From Allolobophora icterica (Eukaryota > Annelida > Clitellata > Crassiclitellata > Lumbricidae): 64,000 nucleotides of DNA. The position numbers and the translations under genes are program-made. Within the stretch, counting starts at the first letter, position 1, and every line of letters begins with the position of its first letter. The notes below the pieces were generated by a model. It worked only from the letters and a program-made list of their open reading frames with translations, had not been told where the DNA came from and did no database searches. The DNA lies in NCBI GenBank assembly GCA_963556255.1, contig OY744616.1:28980408-29044407 (forward strand), written 5' to 3'. This document shows, piece by piece, positions 12,249-23,500 of this stretch.

Positions 12249-13006
12249 TCACGCACCAGTGGCATACCGAAGGGGGCACAGGGGGCAAGTCGCCCCAGGC
12301 GGCACTTTTGCAGGGGTGGCAAAATAGGGTCGACGAAAAATAAAAAAGAATGAATTTGGATTAAAAAATTAAAGGTAGAATAGAAAGAAAGAAAGAAAAA
12401 GAAGAGAGAAACCGTCACTTTGGTCAAGTCGGCTTGGCTTCCGTTGATCGTTAGGGGCTGCATCACTCTCGGAGGTCTACGTTAAACACTAAACACAATT
12501 GCAGAAAGGGAAGCGGAATCGAATTTATCTAGTAAACTGTAAACAGAGTAACAGACTACATACAGCATAGTCTACTTCAGAGATTAGCCCCCCTATTCTT
12601 GTTATGCCGCCTTTCATAATCATAATATTTGTACATATGTTATGTCTATGTAGGTATAGGTATCTAAATGGATTAATGACAGAATAAAATTTAATCAAAA
12701 ACTATCAATATCACCACCACATTGTCCACAGCCTTTCACCACATTGTTTAGTTCCCTTTTTGAAATTAATTTAAAATTGGACTGGCTTTGACAGAAATTG
12801 ATTGCATATTCTTTAAAGATGGTTTAGTCATAGTAAATAGTATTAAGTAATTTTCGAATCTCGGGTGCTCCCTATTAATTTTGTTTCTTTGGCGTTTTTG
12901 CAATAATACTGCAGACTGCATTTGTTTTGCAATGTTTACTAAATATGAGCATAATTATTATATTATTATCCAGTAAGTAAAATACATTGTTTAGATTTAT
13001 TATATA

Positions 13007-14194
13007 GGGTGACACGAAAGTTCGTTCACCGTTTTCAAAATGCGTTGTCTCAGTAACGGCTGCATATTTCTTTATAATATTTTGTCAGTACATACATAAA
13101 TCAAACGAAAGATACTGGTAAGAATTTGATTATGATCCGGTCCGTGGTTGCCATTATTTATAAGAAAATGTAAAGACCACCAGTTTTTGCATAAAACACA
13201 TTGAACGGCTGACAGCCGTTCACAAACAAAGACGGATTTCGTTTGCCCGGGAACATCGACACTGGACTGTGGAGGACTGGTCAAATGTTATGTTTACTGA
13301 TGAGTCGCCATTCAAGGTGTTTTTTGCACCAAATGCCAAAAACGATACAGTTTGGGGTTCACAGGAAGAGAACGTTCCGCCTGCTCCACAGATGAAGTTT
13401 TCTCCGTCGGTGATGGTTTGGGGTGGGATGACTGCCAGAGGTCTCACTAAACTTCACTTCGTGCTAAATGGTACCAGACTGAACTCGCAGTGCTACATCA
13501 CCAACATTCTCGAACAGATTGTGAAGCCAGCGTTCGAGAGAGAAAATGACAACGGCAGTGTCATGCAACGAAAGTTATTTCTTGACAATGATCTAGGAGT
13601 ATTTCAGCAGGATGGTGCACGCTGTCATACATCAGCTGTGACGACAAAGTGGCTAGACGACAACCTCCCGTCACACATAAAGCCGAAGGATTGACCACCC
13701 AACTCTCCGGACCTATCTCCTATTGAGAACTTGTGGAGTATTTTATCTCTCAGCGTTTATAAAGATCCTGAGCCAAAAAACGTTGATCAGCTCAAACGTC
13801 GCCTCCAACGAGCGTGGATATCGATAGCAGTTAGGACACTTCAGACGCTGATCCAGTCTATGCCGGATAGTCAGTGCTGTCATTAAGCAGAAAGGAGATA
13901 CTGTACGCTAATAGCCTACGTCTGTATGTCCTAGGTAACAACAGTGTCTTATTGTGTACGAGGCTACACATTTCCTTTACTGTGTTAATTTGATGAACGC
14001 AGTTTTTTCCGCAAAAACTGGTGGTCTTTACATTTTCTTATAAATAATGGCAACCACGGACCGGATCATAATCAAATTCTTACCAGTATCTTTCGTTTGA
14101 CTTATGTATGTACTGACAAAATATTATAAAGAAATATGCAGCCGTTACTGAGACAACGCATTTTGAAAACGGTGAACGAACTTTCGTGTCACCC
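13007..14194 (+). mobile_element. Tc1/mariner-type transposon with 184-bp TIRs
   Basis: Near-identical 184-bp inverted repeats (13007-13190 and 14011-14194, ends GGGTGACACG) sit between TA dinucleotides. The coding remnant is on the + strand. The DNA-binding N-terminus is missing, so the element is internally deleted and not autonomous. Confidence 0.93.
13200..13885 (+). pseudogene. Tc1-type transposase, 5' deleted with one nonsense codon
   Basis: The frame enters at about 13203 and gives VEDWSNVMFTDESPF (first catalytic Asp region), VFQQDGARCHTSA (second Asp), and SPDLSPIENLW (third acidic residue). One TGA at 13692-13694 stands where Tc1 relatives have the Trp before PPNSPDL. Past it the frame stays open to TAA near 13884-13886. 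The helix-turn-helix DNA-binding region is absent. Confidence 0.88.
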
Positions 14195-14259
14195 TATATT
14201 TATTATTAAACTTAAACTTCTAGGGTGCACAGTAAGCCGTGTTTTATACCATTACTGGT

Positions 14260-14600
14260 TAATCGTAATCGTAATCTCCAAATTTCTAAAGCGCCACTCG
14301 AAGGCTAAGCGCAGGGCACCAGCCTATTCACGAGCGCTACGTCAAATCATAGGGTGTTTCCAGAAAGTAATTCAAGAGATGTCCGAGTCCAGTTTCCAGA
14401 AGGCCAAATCAAATCAGAGGCGGTTTCCATAGAGTAGCCCAAAAGAGGTCCAAGTCCGGTTTCCGGTTTCCAGAAGGCCAACTCAAAGCAGAGGGGATTT
14501 TCCAAAGAGTAGTCCAAATGTGTTCCGAGTCCAATTTCCAGGGGTCCAGATCAAGAGAGGAGGCAGAGCAGCTGTCAAGGCGGATGTCGTTTTGGGCGAG
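14260..14600 (-). repeat. Minisatellite-bearing element, copy 1
   Basis: It shares TCCAAA-TTTCTAAAGCGCCACTCGAAGGC and the repeated TTTCCAGA...GGTCCGAGTCC unit with 43976-44330 and 56160-56560. This copy is degraded. The (TCGTAA)n side is taken as its 3' end, making it minus-strand. Confidence 0.7.
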
Positions 14601-14852
14601 AATAATTGGAAGGCGGAGGATCAGATGAGTCAGGGTAGGAGTACTTGAAAAGGTGAGACTTCAATTTTAAGTTGAAAGCCCGGGGTAACAGACCTCGGGT
14701 GCTCCCTATTAATTTTATATCTAAATATGAGGAACGTGAGGAGGAGGATGGAAGACAGGTTGCAGTGATGATGACGGAATGGAGAATCTACGGAATTCAG
14801 AGGGAGATCATTCAAGAGGCGTGGAATAACGGTTATTAATCATAATAATTAT

Positions 14853-15000
14853 AATAATCTTTTTCTTTATTTAAGCGCCTGCTAACCGCACTGCGCTGTA
14901 CAGTGAACATACGTATATATAGTAGAAACGTGTATGCAGTAGAAGCACATGATAACATGATATTAATACGATCGTCATACAATATCTTAGAGAAGTAGCA
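14853..15000 (-). repeat. Partial SINE, family B
   Basis: TTTAAGCGCCTGCTAACCGC and CAGTGAACAT match the 3' part of the SINE copies at 36745-37095 and 58595-58960. Confidence 0.65.
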
Positions 15001-15120
15001 TATCGACAAATATGTGGTTAAGGGCGGCATTTTTTACCCTCGCCCCGGGCGGCATTTCAGCTCCGTACACCACTGTCGCGCACATATAAAGAAGTGCGTA
15101 CATACGTGAATATATTCATA

Positions 15121-15306
15121 TATACATACATACATACATACATACATACATACATACATACATACATACATACATAGATACATACATACATACACACATA
15201 CATACATACATACATACATACATACATACATACATACATACATACATACATACATACATACATACATACATACATACATACATACATACATACATACATG
15301 CATACA

Positions 15307-15340
<34 letters not shown>

Positions 15341-15362
15341 CATACATACATACATACATGCA
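15121..15362. repeat. (CATA)n microsatellite, right part
   Basis: A long CATA array in the same strand register as 11935-12248, from which it is separated by the 12257-15075 element. Confidence 0.95.
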
Positions 15363-15364
15363 TA

Positions 15365-17500
15365 GGTACGTACGAGTACAGTGTTGTCCTTGTCGGTGGG
15401 TTGCTGGTAGTCGCCTACATACGTAGCAGCTACAAAGCTTTTGTGATGTTCTCTTGATATATGTTTTCCGTGACATGTTTAATTCTCAGTTATAACCGTT
15501 GAACTGCCTGTGTATGTGGACATAAGTATACATGCACGTGCTTAATATATACACATGTAGCGATCAAGACCTGTGTCTATATATGTATGTATGAATAAGT
15601 CTGCCTATCAGTTTGCATACCTGGTTCAGGTAGGCCTATGCTGTCGTGCTTCATGGCGTGTGAAGCAGTATATTTTGTTCGTCGGACATCAGCCGTCTGC
15701 ATTAAACTTTACTTCCTCGTTGTTTTTTCAGATGTTGCCTTATAGTTTCCAACTGAATGTTAAATGAATTTAATTTAAAGGCCACTGTTTAGCATAGCGA
15801 GTGGCCCGTCTATATGCAAGCAATATGCAGCCAATTTATTAAAGTCTGTTCCAAGGCCAAGAGTTCGTGACACAGTGGTGAGAAGATACTAACTAAAGGA
15901 CGACAGGTTACACATTTCTACGAGGCACAATTTGAGAGTTTTTGATGTCTTTAATATAAACGAACTGCCTCGTAAAATGCTACAAAAAACTCAGCTGCAA
16001 ATTCTCAACCCTTTTGAAGAATTATCTGTTTCTGTATGCAATTCATGCACATTTTTAATCGTGCCATTTTGGTATTGGCATCAGTTCTAGAAAAAGCAGA
16101 CTTTGGCGGTTTTGACTCGTCTTGCAGATGTGCTTTTGAAGTCTACAATTTATCAGATTAGAACGAAGCTTATCCTGTCTTACTTAGTGCACTGGTTCAG
16201 TTCTGAGTCAATCAGCAACCCAGTTAAAGCCAATGAAGGTTGCTAACGTTTATTAACAAATCTCAGTAGTCTAAGTAAGTTATTATATTAAAGCAATCTA
16301 GAATTAGAGGCCATTTCACGTGCTCTCGGTTTTCTCTAATACGCAAGAACTCTAATACTTAGTATAAGAATAGTAGGAAAAAGACTGGGGGGTTAGACTT
16401 TGATTTACGTGGAGTAGGAGTGTGCAATGAAGGCTTTACTGTGGGGTCCTAAGAAAGACTGGGGGTTAAACCCCTCCAACCCTCCGACAATTCTTACCCT
16501 GCTCATACTCTAAAGCTCAACAGAAGATTATTTGAAATTTAGCTTAGTATATATAAGCAAGTGATCATCACAAATTTGAACAAAGTTAAGAAATCACACA
16601 TCATTGAGCCAACCTAAATTCCTATGCAGTTGAAATTTTTGTGGGTCGTCCGGAAGTGTAACAAAACTCAAAGTACGCAGTAGGCCTACCTTCAAAGGGT
16701 ATTTAGCATGCAACGAGTAAGTAAAGTACCTTAAATAACCACAGTAAGCTATTAACTGATGCATTTGCCAAGTATAGCCTAGCTCTAACATGTGCATGCA
16801 TCCGTGCTACTAAATGCCAGAGTCGTGACTGAATTCATTGGTCACATCTGCCTTTGAAATTGTCAAGCCTTTGTATGCCTTCACTATGCAAAGTATTCAT
16901 TGAATCAAATGACTCATTCTATTGAAAACTGTATGTATTACACTTCACGCCGTCTAGGGTAGGGACGTAGGTTCGTTACAGACCAGGAAGTTTTAAAGAT
17001 ACAGGCGAATGGTTTTATGCTCGCGTTGTACATTTCTCTTCACAGACGCGCTAGTAAGCGGTCGAGGAAAGTCGTATTTGAATCTGCCTGCGTTTTACCA
17101 TCAGGATTTGCAATTTGGTAAACATATGTAAGTGTATGCTTAAGTAACCGTTGTTTTCCGTGAGGTAAATTAAATATGTAAATTTTAAACGGCACCTTTT
17201 TATGGTCGTCGAAATACATGGGTGACAGAATAAAGTATAATTATACCGAAATTATCCAGCCCTCAACATTTTCTGACTTTGTATATAGTAAGCTAAACTC
17301 TCACGGTCAATTACAGGCAGGCTTAGGCCTATGTGTGTAAAATAAATTACTGTAAAAAGACAGACCTAGAACTCAGAGTATCTTGCAGGTTAAATTGATC
17401 ATTCTGCTGAATATAAAGCAATACATCTTAGATCAGCGAGTTCCGTTGTTGTTTATATTAAGATCTGAAAGACACAGAATTCATAGAACGGAAGTTTAGG
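15365..17500. other. Upstream region of gene 2
   Basis: No gene or clear repeat is seen. It should contain the gene 2 promoter and 5' UTR, but no TATA box or initiator can be assigned with confidence. Confidence 0.4.
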
Positions 17501-17577
17501 ATGGCTTCGATGGCCGGAGTGATGCCGCTGTTCTTGCTGGGAATGCTGGCGACTGCAAGACTTACAGATGCAGAAAG
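17501..17577 (+). CDS. Gene 2 exon 1: start codon and signal peptide
   Basis: The ATG at 17501 (context TTTAGGATGG) opens MASMAGVMPLFLLGMLATAR, a typical secretory signal peptide with likely cleavage near residue 24. The exon ends in phase 2 (GAA AG) before GTAAAT, exactly as in the first exon of gene 3. Confidence 0.85.
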
Positions 17578-20500
17578 GTAAATGTTACACAGACTTTGCT
17601 AAGAAGTGGGAACAGTTCACACAATACTTGCAGGGATTCAGTAATGTGTTCATAACAGACTTTCCTCAATTCGTCTATGTTACCTATAGGCCTAGTTCAC
17701 GACCGCTTATCGCTAGCTCTGAGTACATTTTGATTTATCAAGAAAACAGTTGGTAAACTGGACGCGAGAAATTTGAGACTATAGCTCCTATTAATAGTTC
17801 TTTATTTGTTAAACGCCTGAGATTCGCATTTCTGTGTGACTTTGCGCACGTTAACAATGTTCGTAATAAATAAATAATAAAATAAAACTATGGTGCATAT
17901 CCCGATGGTGATGAACATTAAATGTTCAAGCACTTCTTACATCAGTATGTTGCTCATGTTTTGCACCTTAACCGCTATCAAATGTAATGGCTTCTCAGTA
18001 AAGCTAAACCGACCTCGTTTTCAAGGTCAAGTAGGCCTAATAAAAAATATATGAAATACTAGGCCTATATTAGTCTCGGCTTCGATTAAAAAAGTAAATG
18101 TGAACTTTAAAGTTGATTTGCTGGAGATCCTGTAACAAGGCGCTAATCAATCAAATAGACCTGCCATCCAATTCAAAATAAATCAGAATCACATGTTGCA
18201 CAAAAAGAAGAAGAGAAGAACAGTCCCTTAAGGTACCCTTAAGGTTAAGGTACCCTTAAGGTACCCATGGGCATGAAGTGTTGGCGACTTTAGGTATCTT
18301 AACCTCGGCATTTGAGGGCGGGTGGCCAGTCCTCTCCCTCATCGTCTCATCTTCCCACCGCCAGTTTACAGCCATCCCACATGCAGTTTACAGTAAGTGT
18401 ACTCATTACAGCCGAGTTGGCTAGAGGGCGCAGGTGAAGTCGAAATCTCGAAATAAATTTCTGCCCTGGCGGTGATTTGAACCCCGACCACTCAGTTGAA
18501 AGTCCAGCACGCTCACCGTTGAATGTTGTTTGTTGTTCCCAAACCAAATTATACTATGGATTTCCTGTGTACTAAATTTCACATTGTACTGTAGCAATCC
18601 AAAGCCAGTAAATTCTTTCAGTATGGCCCTCTGTTCAAAACTAGCCTTGAGCGTTATTTTACAATGGAAGCTTAACTTATAGATGATTCATTTGAGTTTA
18701 AATATTGTTTTGTGTTGCTTTCAGTCAATATACCTACGAAACTTATACTTGCAATCAGTAAGTATAAACAGATAAGTCTAATATATATCTTAATGAATCA
18801 ATTAATTAATGAGTGAATGATGAATTAATCAAAGAACAAACGAAAGAATAAAAGAACGAACGAATGAAGAATATAAAATAGATATGAAGAAAGAAAGAAA
18901 GAAACGGAAAAACGAGGAAAGAATTAATGAATGTTCTTAAAACGAGCTATAATTGATTTTTTATGAAATGCTTTAATACATGCATACATACATGGATGAA
19001 TCTTATAAAACTCTTCTTTAGAACAAAACTTTTGACGAGGTACTTGGATCCCAATATTTATTTCAGCATTATAAGAAGGCTTCAATATACCGCAGCACAA
19101 CGTCGTTCTTGATATGGTTCACCGAAGACAGCATTATAAAGGGGTAGTGGTGTGTTTATTTCGTTACCGCCGCGTGTGTTGTTAGCAGAATGCAAGGATG
19201 GCTGGGTGGAAACAAAGTCATGTGCGAAGCCATCTGCTCTTAGCCGGGAATTGCTGGTACACTCATTTGGCAGAAGAATATAATAGAAGAGTGTGCTGAG
19301 AAAGGAATAGAGAATTTCACAGATTTGGTAGGACTACTGGAGCAGGTATATAATAATGAGATAACTGAGAGAAGACGAAAAAAATACAATAAAGCAAGCA
19401 AGAGTGTGTTAATTGTTAAAAAGAAATTGTCTAATTGTTAGGAACTTTTAGAAGGTATTCCGTTAATTGAACCGAAAAGAAGCATGGTATGATTCAAGGC
19501 TGCAAATGAAAGGATACATTTATGCTGAGTATCTTTTAGGCATCATGAGCTAACGCTCGGCATTTAGTAATTTCCAACATACATAGTCTCATTTGTATTG
19601 TTTTAGGTGCCCTGGAAGCATAAGCTTAGAGCGTCGCTACTGTAAACCTGGATGGACTGGTTGTAAATGCGACACTCGTGAGTAACTGCTGTAATTATAT
19701 TTAAATATGTTTAAGCATTACCCATTTTTGAGAACTCGTTATCTTGTGAGTTGAACCAACGATTATATGTCATTTATTTCACTCTTATTTCTCTTACGAT
19801 TTGCTTACAGAAGCCAATTTAATTTAAATGGACATACAACTGTACTTTTTAAGGACATATAGGTACTGGTTTTCATACAGAATTCTACTTTAACTAGCTT
19901 AATAATAGGCCCTGCTGCTTCTTATTTTAGCTCAATTTCATAAACAAGTCCGTGTTTCCTTTCACCCTTCCACCGCGTCCCATAACAGCTTACATGGAGG
20001 ACGTGACTAGATCAAAGGTTTGGGTACTCTTATAGTATCTCGATGCTGGTATGAAGTGTTTACCTACATTCGAAGGATGTAGGTAAACACAAAAGACCCC
20101 CAAAGACCGACCTGCACCTCACCGTGGTGGGGGTGGGGGTGAACATCCGAAGTAAGGGGTAGCCTGGTGAGGCTATGCCATCAGGGGAGAAGGCCAATGG
20201 CCGAAGAACCTCCTAGGGCGACACGCGAGGTGGACAGGCTTACCAGGAACCCTGAAAAGGATGGCTAACGCAGGCGGCAGGGGCTGGAAGGACACCTTAG
20301 GGCGAATGAGGCCAAAAGGCCGACCGGCCTCCTTACCCTACCGGGAGAGAACTGGTCATCACCCGGCAAAGAGACCAAGAAACCTTTACATGAGAAAGGA
20401 CCGACTTAGCCGGAATCGGCGAGACAATCAAGAATAGAGAACTTTGGAGAAGTTTCGTAAAGGCCTCATCGTCAGATCACTGACGGAAGAGAAGAAAGAA

Positions 20501-23500
20501 GAAGAGAAGACGTGTTTCGTGCGAAGACAATTAAGTTTGCGGAAGACAAGTAGCGCCGCCCAGGTCAGACTAAAACAACGGAAAGCACAAAGTCATAGTA
20601 ATAAATCCTACACCACGCTGCCAAGTTCATGACAAGAGTTGGCAGTGTTGTGATTTGACTTTCATATACTGTACAGTCCGAGGCAAACTGAATCGTTTGC
20701 TTTGCGATATTTAGGCCTATAGCACATTCGTGTGGCGGGTAAGACCAGCGTATACAAATGAAAGCCCTGGTTTGGACAGTTACGAAATATATATTTACGA
20801 ACGACAGGTAGTTCGAGAAACCAGTTGGACCAATGGCCCGAAAAACCGATTCATCTTAGAAGTGCATCAGCCCTGGGATGTCGTCGGCAGGCTGCCTGAA
20901 TCCTGAAAGATTGTGCAAGGTTCTGCAAAACTCGGAAAATGGCACATAAATAAATAAATAAATAAATAAATAAACAGATCCTTGGAAAACGAGGGATAAC
21001 GTTACGCAAGCATATCCTACCGATCTCGTTGGAGAAACAAGTCTGTCTAATCGCTGATCGGTGCCTTTTTCCGGTGAGTCATAACCGAAATATGCGCGTT
21101 CTGGTTCAGACATGCCTCGGTGATACCGATCTCAAGGTGCGGGCCCGTCCAATTATGAGGGTATACGAGACGGACTGCTTCCCGCTAGCGGAAAGATATG
21201 AGGTTGTACGAAACTCGGGAAACGACCCGTTCCCAATACCGAGAGTTGGTCTACACAAAGTGTATAATCTGCAAGTATCCGTAGTTGGAAGCGAATATGC
21301 AGGCTTGAAGACACGCTGCAGAAAAATTTATTCCCGATGTCGTTAAAGAAGCCTGGGAAAGTCACAACTGTTGTGTTCACTGTAAGAGTTAGAAACCAGG
21401 TCAACTGATCCGGTTTCAGTGTTTGAGTCGTATGCCTTTTGAATTGTTTGTAATTGATGCCTATCTCTGTTGATGATACCAATGAGAAGTGAGTTACAAT
21501 AGTTAACTCGGCTAGAAACCTGTGACAGTAATGGACCATGTGGTGACCCAAGAAATCTTAAAAGCACCGGCAATGGTGTTATTTTACCTTTGGTAATATT
21601 AGACCAATTCAACAATTATATTAAAATTTCGCTGATTTTATAACTTACCTAGTCCAGTTTATATAATCCAATTTAACCCAGTTTAATCCATTCCAATCCA
21701 ATCTAATCGATTTTCATATATCCTTATCTATTATCATATGCTTTATTCTCATCTTTCCTCAGCTATTGCATTCTATGTATTCTGCTCTATTGGCAACAAT
21801 TATAAACAGTCACTAGTAATAGGGATGGTTGGATCAAAGTAAGAACCTCAGCTGCAATCCCAATGATTAAGCTAAACCCAGACGACGCCGTGAAGGTAAC
21901 GATAAGACTTACTAGAAATGATTGATATACAAATGCAGACCTCTACGCGACAGAGCTCGATTTATCAAAACGAATAGGCCCTACTCTACATAGGCCTATG
22001 TATTTCATAATTCAGTTAGACGTTTGTGGCTGTTTATGCTTTTTTTATTTCAGCTATATGCGATAATCCAGTTTGCACTGGTGATAAAGTTTGCATATCG
22101 CCAAATCAATGCGGCTGTCTGAGAACTGTTGCTGGAGGGAGCACTAACTGCTACATAAGTAAGTTCTTATAAATCACTTTCGCTTGTTTCTTTGTGAATA
22201 TTTTAACTCAGGAAAAAGACTTGTCAAGCACGACTGTCTCGAACAGAAGACACAATCGAAAAAAAAAGGAAATAATTTGACTTTGTTACATCTTGTAACT
22301 ATAAATTTTATTTCATGTACTGTGCTATTTATTTCTCAAATGATAACGTTAAATAGTGACGTAGATTAGCTGAATCTTTGAAAGTACGGAGACAACGTAC
22401 GGGACATCAGACAAAAATAAAATGAAACAAATAATAACAGACAGTAAATAAGGAAATAAAGTTACATACAAAAAAGACGTAAAATACGTGATGAAAAAGA
22501 AAAAAAGAAAAAATCTAAAAAAAACTGAAAAAATGGTTTTAACAATTATGGTTCATCCGATTGCTAATCTCAGAAGATGTCTACTTAGTCAGGTTATTCT
22601 GTTTACAAGAACGAGCATATTGTACGTTTAAGTTACAAGGTTTATGACTGTAGGACCGTGCACGAGTGGAGACAAACCAGACTGCTATCCGGGAACTTGT
22701 GACAGTTCTAATACAAATTGTACGTGTCCAACGCAATACGGATTTACTGGAAAAAACTGTCTCGAGAGTAAGTCATACTTGAGTCGAGTGTTAATTCATT
22801 CATTATTATTAGCATCGCCTTTAAATATCGAGATAATTATGTTCAAGTCGCACAGAATGTGAGACCAGAATAATAGTGTATTACTTTAAGAACTCCTCAA
22901 AATAAATTGGCTAAAAATGGCCAGCTATATATATATATTTTTCATCTGTGAAATTAATTGGGTTCTTGAATCATCCATAACTTTCATTTTATCATTGGAT
23001 TATACTATATATACTATATACTATACTATGCTATGCTATGCTACACTATACTACACCATACTATACTATACTATACTATACTATACTATACTATACTATA
23101 CTATACTATACTATACTATACTATACTATACTATACTATACTATACTATACTATACTATACTATACTATACTATACTATACTATATTAGAACAGTAGCAA
23201 TAACATAATTATTTTGTAGTAAATTAATGAATTCCTTCCGAAAATTCAAACTCGGAAACATGTTGTATCAATAATTAAACCTTAAGTCGTTTTTAAAACA
23301 CGGGTAATCTTGTTCTAAAAATCTCCTACGCAATTTAGTATTTTATAATAAGGTAATTAATGCATCTTAATTACACTCTACTGATCATAAAGGCTTCGCA
23401 AATAGAACCGGGTATAAAAATGAGACAGAACAAAAGCCCGTATTACAAGCTATCTTCCAAAGATTAAAGCAAATTTTACACTAGTGTCATAATATCGAGC

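Larger units (their letters stand above)
12257..15075. mobile_element. hAT-like element inserted in a (CATA)n locus, with nested insertions
   Basis: The left end is CAGTGGCATACCGAAGGG, with CGCCCCAGGCGGCA inside it. The right end, read inverted, is CAGTGGTGTACGGAGCTG followed by GCCGCCCGGGGCG. The flanking 8-mers TCACGCAC (12249-12256) and TCGCGCAC (15076-15083) differ at one base. The element carries a Tc1-type insertion (13007-14194), a member of the 67-bp minisatellite family (14260-14600) and a partial SINE (about 14855-15000). No hAT transposase is seen. Confidence 0.6.

Noticed and set aside
11502..12466. Tyr/Leu/Pro and Tyr/Met/Cys repeat ORFs up to 190 codons
   Set aside because: They are frames through (TACC)n and (CATA)n; the period is not a multiple of three, so several frames stay open by chance.
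15034..15476. Cys-Met-Tyr-Val repeat ORFs on the minus strand
   Set aside because: They are frames through the second (CATA)n array.
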